Shown piece by piece: positions 7,520-15,495 of a stretch of DNA of 64,000 nt. Both the position numbers and the translations under genes were made by a program. The stretch is from Bin5 sp965200685. Its GTDB lineage: Bacteria; Chloroflexota; Anaerolineae; Caldilineales; Caldilineaceae. Each line of letters starts with the position of its first letter. Positions within the stretch are counted from its first letter, which is position 1. The notes below the pieces were generated by a model. The model saw nothing but the letters and a program-made list of their open reading frames with translations, ran no database searches and was not told the origin of the DNA. The stretch spans positions 2,294,001 through 2,358,000 of the forward strand of contig OZ241379.1 of assembly GCA_965200685.1 (NCBI GenBank). Reading direction: 5' to 3'.

Positions 7520-8605
7520 GTGGAACTTGATCTAAATTTAGATTTGCCGTATGGTACACCGGAACTGCTAGGGGTCAGCGGGAAACTTCGGACAACACCC
7601 GGCGATTTCATTGTAGAGGAGATTCCCCTATATGAAGCCAGCGGCGTCGGTCAACATCTGTATGTCAACATTACAAAAGAAAAATTGACGACTCGTGAGG
7701 TGCAGCGAGGGCTGGCGGAAGCATTTAGCCTACCTTACAAAGCCATTGGTTTCGCTGGCATGAAGGATAAATTTGCCCGTACCACCCAGACGTTCAGCCT
7801 GCTGGTCGGCCATGTGCCTGACGAATTTCTGCACGCAGCCCCCGCACGTATCACCGAACAGATGCCGGTGCTCGTCAATTGGGTGCGCCTGCATGGCAAC
7901 AAACTCAAAAAAGGGCATCTTCTGGGCAACCGCTTTACCATCACTATTACACAAGCGGCCGTCCCTGGCGAGCAAGCCTTGGCAAGGGCCGCAGCAATCG
8001 CCGCATCCTTACGCAGCAGCGGCCTGCCCAATTTTTACGGGCCGCAGCGTCTAGGGCAAAATGGTGCAAATGTACGCCGAGGATGGGAGATCCTCCACAG
8101 TGCCACATGGATGTCCAACCGCTGGCTGCGTAACCTCTTACTGGCAAGTGTACAGAGCTATCTGTGCAATCGGTATCTGGCCCTACGCCATCAACGAGGT
8201 CTGTTTGCAACAGTACTGAACGGGGATATCGCCAAGAAATATGAGACAGGCGGCCTCTTTATTGTCAAAGAGCAGCAGGCGGAGCAGGTTCGTTACGAGC
8301 AACAAGAGATCAGCTTTACCGCGCCGATCTATGGGCCGAAGATGTGGCAGGCAGAGGCCGAGGCCCATGAGCTGGAGCGGGAGATTTTGGCCGTACATAG
8401 CATTGAAATGGCTTCTCTGTCCAAAGCAAAACTGATGGGCAGCCGCCGCTTAGGGCGCGTGCTGCTCAATGATCTGTCCGTTGCCTTGACCGAGGCCGGC
8501 CTTGTCGTGCAGTTTTCCTTGCCCAAGGGGGCTTTTGCCACAACTGTCTTGCGCGAATTTATGAAAATAGATGACAACATGCTGGCACAGACACCTGAAG
8601 AGTGA
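7520..8605 (+). CDS. truD: tRNA pseudouridine(13) synthase TruD
   Basis: TruD isomerises U13 of tRNA-Glu to pseudouridine. The 361-aa length fits the family. Visible features are the N-terminal GKLRTTPGDFIVEEIPLYEASG block, GQHLYVNITKEKLTT, and the catalytic-aspartate motif in AIGFAGMKDKFARTTQ, where the Asp of MKDK is the nucleophile; then NFYGPQRLGQNGANVRRGW, which matches the NYFGxQRFG signature of the family. GTG at 7520 is chosen because AAGAGG lies 7 nt upstream. The 209 bp before it (7311-7519) contain no other gene that I can support. Confidence 0.95.
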   Translation: MELDLNLDLPYGTPELLGVSGKLRTTPGDFIVEEIPLYEASGVGQHLYVNITKEKLTTREVQRGLAEAFSLPYKAIGFAGMKDKFARTTQTFSLLVGHVPDEFLHAAPARITEQMPVLVNWVRLHGNKLKKGHLLGNRFTITITQAAVPGEQALARAAAIAASLRSSGLPNFYGPQRLGQNGANVRRGWEILHSATWMSNRWLRNLLLASVQSYLCNRYLALRHQRGLFATVLNGDIAKKYETGGLFIVKEQQAEQVRYEQQEISFTAPIYGPKMWQAEAEAHELEREILAVHSIEMASLSKAKLMGSRRLGRVLLNDLSVALTEAGLVVQFSLPKGAFATTVLREFMKIDDNMLAQTPEE

Positions 8606-8682
8606 TGACGAAAAGTAAATACTGGTAGATGCCCTGCATGCAAAACAGTAGCAAACTCTCTCAGTAGCAACAAATTTCTGCT

Positions 8683-9348
8683 ATGGAAATGCCTCTTTTC
8701 CCGTTACGCGTTGTGCTTTTTCCGAGTATGATGCTGCCTCTACATATTTTTGAACCTCGCTATAAGGAGATGATCAACCGCTGCTTGGATGAGAACTTGG
8801 CTTTCGGCATTGTCTTAATCAAAGAAGGGCTAGAAGTGGGTGGAGACGCGCTCCCCTACCGGGTGGGCACCGCTGCCCGTATTGTACAGGTGGACCGCCA
8901 ACCGGACGGCAGGATGAATATTCAAGTAGTGGGTACCCGGCGGTTCCGCATTGATGGAGTGAGCCACGACCAGCCCTATCTGACCGGACAGATACGGCAC
9001 TTTCCGGTTGTGAATGGAGATACAAAACTGGCGACGGAGAAAGCGCAGCGGGTGCGCCCCAGAATTATGCACTATGTCGAGCTGCTGACAAAGGCCACGG
9101 GTGTGCAATTACAGCTCGACCGGCTGCCGGAAGATGCCACAAGCCTAGCCATCTTCACCGCCATCGCCTTGCAGGTGCGCTCTGAAGACAAACAGCGTCT
9201 GCTGGAGCTGCCCGGTGTGCCGGAGTTGTTGGAACTGGGCAACTACTACCTCGGCCGCGAATTGCAGTTACTTGACTATATGATCCGCACTCAAACAACC
9301 TTGCCAGCCCTGACCCATGGCCCCACTGGCCAGTTGTTCGCAAATTGA
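8683..9348 (+). CDS. Lon N-terminal (LON substrate-binding) domain protein
   Basis: A stand-alone LON-N domain of 221 aa with no ATPase or protease part. The start MEMPLFPLRVVLFPSMMLPLHIFEPRYKEMI is the classical N-terminal sheet of this domain, followed by GIVLI, the GTAARIVQV and RMNIQVVGTRRFRI strands and a C-terminal helical part. In Lon the domain recognises unfolded substrates; the free-standing form is widespread in bacteria with no settled function. It lies 77 bp after truD and 63 bp before the sulfatase gene. Confidence 0.92.
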   Translation: MEMPLFPLRVVLFPSMMLPLHIFEPRYKEMINRCLDENLAFGIVLIKEGLEVGGDALPYRVGTAARIVQVDRQPDGRMNIQVVGTRRFRIDGVSHDQPYLTGQIRHFPVVNGDTKLATEKAQRVRPRIMHYVELLTKATGVQLQLDRLPEDATSLAIFTAIALQVRSEDKQRLLELPGVPELLELGNYYLGRELQLLDYMIRTQTTLPALTHGPTGQLFAN

Positions 9349-9411
9349 CATCTTACTGCAGTCTCTAGTGTACACGACAGTACGTTTGTGGAACGAAAAA
9401 GCAACAAACTG

Positions 9412-10914
9412 ATGCCTATGTCCAACCGCCCGAATATACTTCTGATCTCCACGGACCACTGGTCTGGGGCCCTGCTTGGTGCTGCAGCCCATGAGTCCAT
9501 TCAAACGCCCACCCTAGACGAACTGGCCCGCGCCGGTGTGCGCTACCCGAATTGCTATGCCGAGTGTCCGGTTTGCATCCCCGCCCGCCGGACACTGATG
9601 ACCGGCACGCCTCCCCGAACCCACGGAGACCGGATCTTCAATGAAACTCTACCCATGCCAGAACTACCAACACTGGCCCAGACGTTGCGCGATGCCGGCT
9701 ACCAAGCCTATGCAGTAGGCAAGTTACACGTCTACCCGCAGCGGGACCGCATCGGTTTTCATGACGTGGTTCTAGATGAGGAGGGCCGGCAGATATACGG
9801 TGTCATTGACGATTACGAACTGTTCCTCGGAGAGGAAGGCTACGCCGGCCAGCAGTACGCGCATGGGATGAGCAATAATGAATACAGCTATCGGCCCTGG
9901 CACCTCCCTGAATATACCCACGCCACCAATTGGGCGACGCGGGAGATGGCGAAGGTCATCCGCCGCCGGGACCCCAAGCGGCCCGGTTTCTGGTTCCTCT
10001 CGTATCGGCATCCTCATCCGCCAATTGTGCCCCTACAACCCTATCTCGATCTGTACAACGATCCAGACTTTCCCATAGACCTGCCGATGTGCGGGACATG
10101 GGCAGAGAAGAGGACGGAACTGCCCTTTAGCCTGCAGGCCCACATGGCCAGAGGCGATACGTACACCCTATCCCAGACCATGGCCATCCGTCGGGCGTTT
10201 TACGCGCTCTGCACACACATCGATCACCAGTTGCGGTTGGTCATTGGTACCTTGCGTGAAGAGGGCCTGCTGGACAATACGATCATCTGTTTTACAGCAG
10301 ATCATGGGGATATGCTGGGCAACCACAATATGTGGGCCAAGCGGTTGTTCTATGAGCATTCGGCCAATATTCCGTTGATTCTGTTGGGGGTAGCTGACGA
10401 CCCGCGCGTGGGGCACAATCAGGTGGACGAACGGCTGGTGGGCTGGCAGGATGTGATGCCTACACTGCTCGACCTAGCAGGCGTGCCAATCCCGGCATCC
10501 GTAGAGGGCATATCTGCGCTAGGAGAAGAGCGACGAGACTATTTCTACGGCGAGATCGACGAAGGACCCCACGCCACGCGCATGATTCACGACGGGCGTT
10601 TCAAACTGATCTACTACGCCAGCGGCAACTATCGCCAGCTTTTCGACCCACAAAACGATCCCCTAGAGGTGACAGATCTAGCGCAGGATCCCGTATATGC
10701 ACACACTCTCGCCCGCCTAGAGGCACTGCTCATCAGTGAACTGTACGGCGGCGATGAAAACTGGGTACAGGACGGTGTCCTTGTGGGCCTACCAGACCGC
10801 ACATTTGCGCCCGGCCCCAACCGCGGCCTCACCAGCCAGCGGGGCATCCATTGGCCCCCTGCGCCCAAGACAGATATGCCGCAAATTCAGTGGTTTTCGG
10901 AAGGCGAGGTCTGA
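9412..10914 (+). CDS. sulfatase (arylsulfatase-type, alkaline phosphatase superfamily)
   Basis: A 500-aa formylglycine-dependent sulfatase that should hydrolyse sulfate esters. RPNILLISTDHWSG holds the first metal Asp pair; the catalytic Cys that becomes formylglycine is in CIPARRTLMTG, matching the C-x-P-x-R modification motif; FTADHGDMLGNH provides the second metal-binding set, and GKLHVYP contains an active-site Lys/His. No signal peptide is visible, so it appears cytoplasmic and probably acts on an imported substrate. Start is either of two adjacent ATGs (9412 or 9418); an upstream GTG at 9388 has no better support. Together with the downstream acetamidase-like gene and the later transport/dehydrogenase genes it fits a lifestyle of degrading sulfated or amidated organics. 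Confidence 0.93.
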   Translation: MPMSNRPNILLISTDHWSGALLGAAAHESIQTPTLDELARAGVRYPNCYAECPVCIPARRTLMTGTPPRTHGDRIFNETLPMPELPTLAQTLRDAGYQAYAVGKLHVYPQRDRIGFHDVVLDEEGRQIYGVIDDYELFLGEEGYAGQQYAHGMSNNEYSYRPWHLPEYTHATNWATREMAKVIRRRDPKRPGFWFLSYRHPHPPIVPLQPYLDLYNDPDFPIDLPMCGTWAEKRTELPFSLQAHMARGDTYTLSQTMAIRRAFYALCTHIDHQLRLVIGTLREEGLLDNTIICFTADHGDMLGNHNMWAKRLFYEHSANIPLILLGVADDPRVGHNQVDERLVGWQDVMPTLLDLAGVPIPASVEGISALGEERRDYFYGEIDEGPHATRMIHDGRFKLIYYASGNYRQLFDPQNDPLEVTDLAQDPVYAHTLARLEALLISELYGGDENWVQDGVLVGLPDRTFAPGPNRGLTSQRGIHWPPAPKTDMPQIQWFSEGEV

Positions 10915-10962
10915 AGATCTCGTGTCAAGAGTTATCTATATAATTTGAGGAAAAGGACAAAT

Positions 10963-11880
10963 ATGGCAATCCATCAGTTCCAACCGCACCACTACCATTC
11001 GACCATCGGCTCCCATCCACCAGTGTTGCACATTCATCCCGGCGACACTGTCCAGACCTCAACCGTTGATGCTCGGGGCGCGGACAGCAGCGGTCAGCCC
11101 ATTACCTCCCCAGGCAATCCTATGACCGGCCCGTTTTATGTGGAAGGGGCAGAACCAGGGGATACTCTCGTCGTGCATCTGGAGCAACTACGGCCCAATC
11201 GACCTTTCGGCTGGACTCGTACAATGGTGGCCCCCAATGTCGTGGATCCGGACCAAGTCCCCCATCTGCCTTGGCCAGAAGAGGGAAAGGAACTAGCCCG
11301 TTGGCAGGTGGACAACAAGGCCGGCCGTGCCACTCTCATTGAGCCTCAAACCAGCCTAGGCGCGCTGACCTTGCCTCTGGCCCCGATGACCGGCTGCTTT
11401 GGTGTCGCGCCGGCCCGGGGTGAGGCTATCTCAACAGCCACATCCGGCCCCTATGGCGGCAATATGGACTATCGCGGCTTTGTCGCCGGCGTGACCGCCT
11501 ACTTCCCAGTTTTTGTCCCTGGCGCGCTCTTCCACATCGGCGATGGCCACGCCCTGCAAGGAGATGGCGAGATCGTCGGCACCGGCATTGAAATCTCCTT
11601 TGATGTCTCCTTTACGGTGGATGTGCAGAAGGGCCGGCCTATCTTTTGGCCTAGGGGCGAGAATACAGAATACATCTTTGCGGCCGGCAATGCCCGTCCG
11701 CTTGACCAGGCCACACAACATGCCACAACGGAGATGATTCGCTGGCTAGAGCAGGACCTAGGGATCGACCCGGTGGGCGCACACATTCTCATGGGCCAGG
11801 CAGTGGAATATGACCTCGGCAATATCTATGACCCAGCCTACACGATGATCTGCAAAATGCCGAAAGCGGTTCTGCCGTAA
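10963..11880 (+). CDS. acetamidase/formamidase family protein
   Basis: A 305-aa protein of the FmdA/AmdA fold, which hydrolyses short-chain amides such as formamide or acetamide to ammonia and acid. Diagnostic stretches are HIHPGDTVQTSTVDARG, MTGPFYVEGAEPGDTLVVHL, SLGALTLPLAPMTGCFGVAP, GGNMD and GDGHALQGDGEIVGTGIE, all typical of the family. The ATG at 10963 is preceded by AAAGGA at 6 nt; the in-frame TTG at 10945 is less likely. It directly follows the sulfatase (48 bp) and may be co-transcribed. The real substrate is open because many family members are uncharacterised. Confidence 0.92.
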   Translation: MAIHQFQPHHYHSTIGSHPPVLHIHPGDTVQTSTVDARGADSSGQPITSPGNPMTGPFYVEGAEPGDTLVVHLEQLRPNRPFGWTRTMVAPNVVDPDQVPHLPWPEEGKELARWQVDNKAGRATLIEPQTSLGALTLPLAPMTGCFGVAPARGEAISTATSGPYGGNMDYRGFVAGVTAYFPVFVPGALFHIGDGHALQGDGEIVGTGIEISFDVSFTVDVQKGRPIFWPRGENTEYIFAAGNARPLDQATQHATTEMIRWLEQDLGIDPVGAHILMGQAVEYDLGNIYDPAYTMICKMPKAVLP

Positions 11881-11911
11881 AGCGACTACAGAAAAGAGAT
11901 GGATGATCATG

Positions 11912-12150
11912 TTACGCAGAGGGAGCAACAAGACGCACAGGGGCCAGGAGAGATAAAGTTTGGAAAGCCTGGCGCATGGCAGCAAGATATACGGGTGTCT
12001 TGAGTGCATAATGATTCTTCTTGGTCCGAACCTTTACCATCTCCAACTTCGTATACGCCCACAACCAAGCCACGAAGTGATTGGTTTGCGTCCTTGGACG
12101 ACGACACCAGATAGCGCATCTTGGTCGCATTGTCCGCGTTTGTGCAGCGT
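11912..12150 (-). pseudogene. transposase C-terminal remnant (DDE type), frameshifted
   Basis: This 349-bp space (11881-12229) holds no intact gene, but the minus strand carries a decayed piece of a DDE transposase. The stretch LWAYTKLEMVKVRTKKNHYA and the following LKTPVYLAAMRQAFQTL have the helix pattern at the C-terminus of IS4/IS701-like transposases ('W.Y.kLE..kv.tk.NHyALK..lYlaA...AF..L'). The preceding KMRYLVSSSKDAN lies in a different frame, so a frameshift separates the two pieces. No terminal inverted repeats or rest of the element are seen. Family assignment is from memory of the motif. Confidence 0.5.
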
Positions 12151-12229
12151 TGCGAAAGCAGCAGTAGGGTGAAAATGCGTATCGGTGTATTGAGTGGCAT
12201 GAACGCAGGTGTAGGCAAAGGAGAACAAG

Positions 12230-13057
12230 ATGGGGCAGTGTATCTATTGTGGTAAGGGCGCGGGATTTCTACGCAAGCAGCATCAGGAATGTAAGCAGAA
12301 GCATAACCAAGCCTGGGACGAGATGGTTGCTCTTGCCAGCGACACAGCACTGGGCCAAGGCGATGTAGGGGCTCTGGAATCTCAGTTGACAGAGACTGCA
12401 CGGGAGGGCTATATCCCGGCGCCGCGTACTCGGGAAGCGATGATAGCGGGTTGGCGTGCGGCCATTGAAAATGCACTGGATGACCATCTGCTGTCTGCGG
12501 AAGAAGAAGACCGACTGACCGCATATGTCCACCAGTTCAATTTGTCCCAGAAAGAACTTGACAGCGAGGGCGCATTTACCCGCATGATCCAAGCGGCGGT
12601 CATTCGTGATGCACAGAATGGTGTGATGACCACGAGAGTGTCACTTCAGGGGCATCCCTTCAATTTTCAGAAATCCGAAACCTTGGCCTGGATCTTTCAA
12701 AATGTGGAATATTATGAGCAGAAGGTGCGGCGAGAACGCCAGGGTAACTATGGGGGGATAAGTTTCAGGGTAGCCAAAGGTGTCTATTACAGAACTGGCG
12801 GTTTTCGTAGTCGTCCGCTGGAACACACGGTTACAGAACATGTTGACAGCGGTCTGCTTGGGGTTACGACCAAACATATCTATTTTTCGGGCAGCAACAA
12901 GAAGTTCCGGATTCCCTACAGCAGAATCGTGGCCTTCGACCCTTACTCCGATGGTATTGGCATCACCCGTGACACGGCTTCTGCCATGCCGCAGACCTTC
13001 AAGATAGAGGATGGCTGGTTCATCTACAACCTTGTAACGGCCTTAGCCCAGTCATAA
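12230..13057 (+). CDS. zinc-ribbon plus PH-like domain hypothetical protein
   Basis: A 275-aa protein of unknown function with three recognisable parts. Residues 1-20 form a small metal site (CIYCGKGAGFLRKQHQECKQ: Cys-x2-Cys ... His-x2-Cys). Residues 60-125 are alpha-helical and acidic (AAIENALDDHLLSAEEEDRL), loosely like tellurite-resistance TerB-type helical domains. The C-terminal half (YYRTGGFRSRPLEH; GLLGVTTKHIYFSG; FRIPYSRIVAFDPYSDGIGI) has the strand order of bacterial PH-like domains. Start is certain: AAAGGAGA lies 5 nt before the ATG. There are no obvious partners on either side. Confidence 0.78.
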   Translation: MGQCIYCGKGAGFLRKQHQECKQKHNQAWDEMVALASDTALGQGDVGALESQLTETAREGYIPAPRTREAMIAGWRAAIENALDDHLLSAEEEDRLTAYVHQFNLSQKELDSEGAFTRMIQAAVIRDAQNGVMTTRVSLQGHPFNFQKSETLAWIFQNVEYYEQKVRRERQGNYGGISFRVAKGVYYRTGGFRSRPLEHTVTEHVDSGLLGVTTKHIYFSGSNKKFRIPYSRIVAFDPYSDGIGITRDTASAMPQTFKIEDGWFIYNLVTALAQS

Positions 13058-13159
13058 GCATGGGCTAGAATCCTGCCAACCGAAAATCAGTGGATAACTC
13101 AACCCTGCCATCAACTTTGGCACGAGACATTGGTCATAATTGCAATTGGGAGATATAGT

Positions 13160-13870
13160 ATGAGGCGGCGCAAAATGCAAATCATTTGTCTGATGGCCAC
13201 AGTTCTATTGGCCGCGTGCCAGTCTGTGCGACCATCGCCAACACCAACATCTGAGCGCGGCGCGCCATCGACACCAACGGAGGCAACGGCAGAGGAAGCA
13301 CAGCCTGCCGACACGGCCGGGCTAACCCAGTTCCAGGACACGTGTGGCTGCATGGGTGGGGGAGTTGCTTCCATCCCTCCTGCCATACCAGGCCTGATCC
13401 AGCTGCAGGACCCGTTGGATGAACCGGAGTACTACTGTGTAGATGTGCCCGGTTTCAATCGCAGCCTAAACGTACAGGCGGACCTCATGGCACATACCTG
13501 CAAGCCAGGTGCTGATGATGAGATGTTCCTCATGGATGCCCCAGCACCAGGCCAGATCTCCATGCCTGCCTACACCCTATGTATGGAAGCGAGTGGCACA
13601 GAAGCCGGCGCGCCCGTGCATCTGGCCGAGTGTTCTGCTACACCTTTGCAGAAGTTCCAGTACACGGACGACGCGCAGATCCGTCTGGATACTGGGGATG
13701 CAGGCGGGCTGTGTCTGACTGTGGCCTCGGGGCCTGGCACCCCAACCGGCGGCCCCAGCCATCTCCGACGTGACCTTATGCTGGAAGCATGTGATCAAGT
13801 GGAGGCTGCCCGCTCCCGTTGGACGGTCGGCTCTTCCACAGTTGTGGAACCGGCAGCAGAGCAGCGGTAG
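13160..13870 (+). CDS. ricin B-like lipoprotein
   Basis: A 236-aa lipoprotein: basic start, hydrophobic stretch and lipobox LLAACQ, then a Ser/Thr/Pro-rich linker that projects the domain from the membrane. The C-terminal 130 residues repeat a beta-trefoil-like pattern (YYCVDVPG...; TLCMEASG...VHLAECSATPLQKFQY; GLCLTVASG...MLEACDQ...RSRWTV), with degenerate Q-x-F/W elements as in ricin B sugar-binding lectins. A role in binding extracellular glycans is therefore likely but unproven. GGAG at 7 nt before the ATG at 13160 sets the start. It is convergent with the NMT1-like receptor gene, which suggests an independent transcription unit. Confidence 0.75.
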   Translation: MRRRKMQIICLMATVLLAACQSVRPSPTPTSERGAPSTPTEATAEEAQPADTAGLTQFQDTCGCMGGGVASIPPAIPGLIQLQDPLDEPEYYCVDVPGFNRSLNVQADLMAHTCKPGADDEMFLMDAPAPGQISMPAYTLCMEASGTEAGAPVHLAECSATPLQKFQYTDDAQIRLDTGDAGGLCLTVASGPGTPTGGPSHLRRDLMLEACDQVEAARSRWTVGSSTVVEPAAEQR

Positions 13871-13907
13871 GCGACGTTCGACGAAGAAAGTAGCAGGTGT
13901 TCTACGT

Positions 13908-15104
13908 TTACTCACACGCGGCCAATTCTAGGTGGTTATATTGGATCATGGACGCCATTTGGATATTCCAACGTTCGGCCGACATGTAGAACATCGGTAG
14001 ATCGTCATGGCCGAGCACTAAGGCTTCCTGTAGTTGGAAGCGGCGTAGGGCCTGCTCCTTGGTCAATGGGACATCTACGCCATATGTGACAGCAATATCG
14101 GCCGAGGCCTCCGGATTCTCAATGAGGTATTTGGCTCCCTGGAAAGTGGCGGCCAGATAGCGGCGCACCAGATCAGGATTTCCCTCTAAGGTCTCCCGAC
14201 GCACAACTGAGACATCCGCGTAATCGTCCCAGCCCCAGTCACTGAACTGGAAGGCGACCCAGTTCATGAAACCTTTCTCTTCCATGAGGCGGGGTTGGTT
14301 GATGAGCCAGGCCCCAATGTAGTCCATCGTACCTTCTAAGACAGGATCCGGCGTAAAGCCGGCCTCCATGAGCTCCACCTGATCTGCGGGAATGTCGTAC
14401 TTGCTGGAGATAAACTGAAAGAGATAGCCGTCAGTCCCATGTAGTCCGATCCTCTTGCCGATAAAGTCTTGGGGTGTCAGTTCTCTGCTGGACCGTTGAT
14501 CCTGGGGGGTGTCGGGATCCAGGCCCAGCCAGATGTAAGGGCTGTGCTTGAGTAAGGTGCCCACCGCGACTATCGCAGCCGGGGTAGGACTGAAGACCAT
14601 AGAGGGTACCCGGCTGCCACCGTCAGAGACGGCAATATCTATGGCACCAGCGGCCAAATTCTGCAGATGGTCCACACCTGGACCACCGGCCACCAGTTCG
14701 ACATCCAGACAGACATCACTGTAGAAGCCCAGTTCCACCGCATTGTACCAGGATGCTTCCTCATCATTCAGCACCCAAGGCATGCCGATTTTGATTTGGT
14801 CCACGCTTTCACAGGCCATAGGCTTCCAGGCAGCATCTGGGTCGGGCAAGAGATCGTTGGTGAAGTAGCTCTCGGCCGGGAAATTTTCTTCTACACATGC
14901 CAGAATACGCTGGAATTCGGCTTCACTGTCTGTAGCGGCCGCGACATCAGCTTCCTCGGGGGTGTCCTCTTCTACAGCAGGGGGTGCGGCTGGGGCCGGT
15001 ACTGTACAGGCACTCAGAAGTACGGTTAGAATGGCTGATAACAGATAAAGACAGTTTGGCACAATACCCTTTTCCCAATAGTGCTTATGTGCTGCTTGCT
15101 GCAT
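13908..15104 (-). CDS. ABC transporter substrate-binding lipoprotein, NMT1/THI5-like (SsuA type)
   Basis: A 398-aa extracytoplasmic solute receptor. Its N-terminus has a lipobox (LLSACT) after a hydrophobic stretch and a Pro/Ala/Glu-rich spacer. The mature part starts IKIGMPWVLNDEEASWYNAVELGFY, a form of the NMT1/THI5 opening 'W.......y.A...GyF', followed by GGPGVDHLQNLAAGAIDIAVSD and a domain with NPDLVRRYLAATFQGAKYLIENPEA, all typical of receptors for taurine/sulfonate, pyrimidine precursors or similar small molecules. A GAGGAGG Shine-Dalgarno stands 6 nt before the ATG. No permease or ATPase gene is adjacent, so its membrane partners must be elsewhere. It is divergent from the family-5 receptor operon. 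Confidence 0.9.
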   Translation of the reverse strand: MQQAAHKHYWEKGIVPNCLYLLSAILTVLLSACTVPAPAAPPAVEEDTPEEADVAAATDSEAEFQRILACVEENFPAESYFTNDLLPDPDAAWKPMACESVDQIKIGMPWVLNDEEASWYNAVELGFYSDVCLDVELVAGGPGVDHLQNLAAGAIDIAVSDGGSRVPSMVFSPTPAAIVAVGTLLKHSPYIWLGLDPDTPQDQRSSRELTPQDFIGKRIGLHGTDGYLFQFISSKYDIPADQVELMEAGFTPDPVLEGTMDYIGAWLINQPRLMEEKGFMNWVAFQFSDWGWDDYADVSVVRRETLEGNPDLVRRYLAATFQGAKYLIENPEASADIAVTYGVDVPLTKEQALRRFQLQEALVLGHDDLPMFYMSAERWNIQMASMIQYNHLELAACE

Positions 15105-15237
15105 GATAGCCTCCTCGTGAATTCAACAGACAGTTTATCTCCTGAACAAGTATACTATAAAAAACGTCTACTGAATACCTGCAGGAACTGACCAGTAGCC
15201 AGTGGTATTCTAGAAATAAGAACTACTTTTTTGCTCC

Positions 15238-15266
15238 TTGACATAGGTACGATGTTACAGTATGAT
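15238..15266 (+). promoter_or_regulatory. sigma70-type promoter of the transport/catabolic operon
   Basis: TTGACA, a 17-bp spacer and TATGAT make a near-consensus promoter in the 391-bp gap 15105-15495. It points to the family-5 receptor gene, 230 bp downstream. The predicted leader of about 220 nt contains no structure I can assign to a known riboswitch. Confidence 0.65.
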
Positions 15267-15495
15267 GATTTTACAGTGGCTTATGGAGAATAGGCAGCCG
15301 GTTTCCTCATATATAAAGGATAGTAGCGACTTCACAGAATCCGGTCCCGTCTTGGAGAACTGCCGTGGAGAGTGATTTATGGCGAGCAGGTGTTGCAAAA
15401 TGTACGCCAAGTAGCGGAGAAAGCCAATGGAATCAATGCAATGATGAACAGTGGTAAGTCACATCAACTTCAGAAAAGATAAGGAGTGAACAAGT

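Noticed and set aside
11907..12524. Long open frame on the minus strand (205 codons)
   Set aside because: Its upper part lies opposite the well-supported zinc-finger gene and shows no family features; only the lower stretch contains one piece of a transposase remnant, and in a different frame from the rest.
15274..15495. Riboswitch in the leader of the transport operon
   Set aside because: I could not match any known riboswitch core and see no long paired stems by eye.
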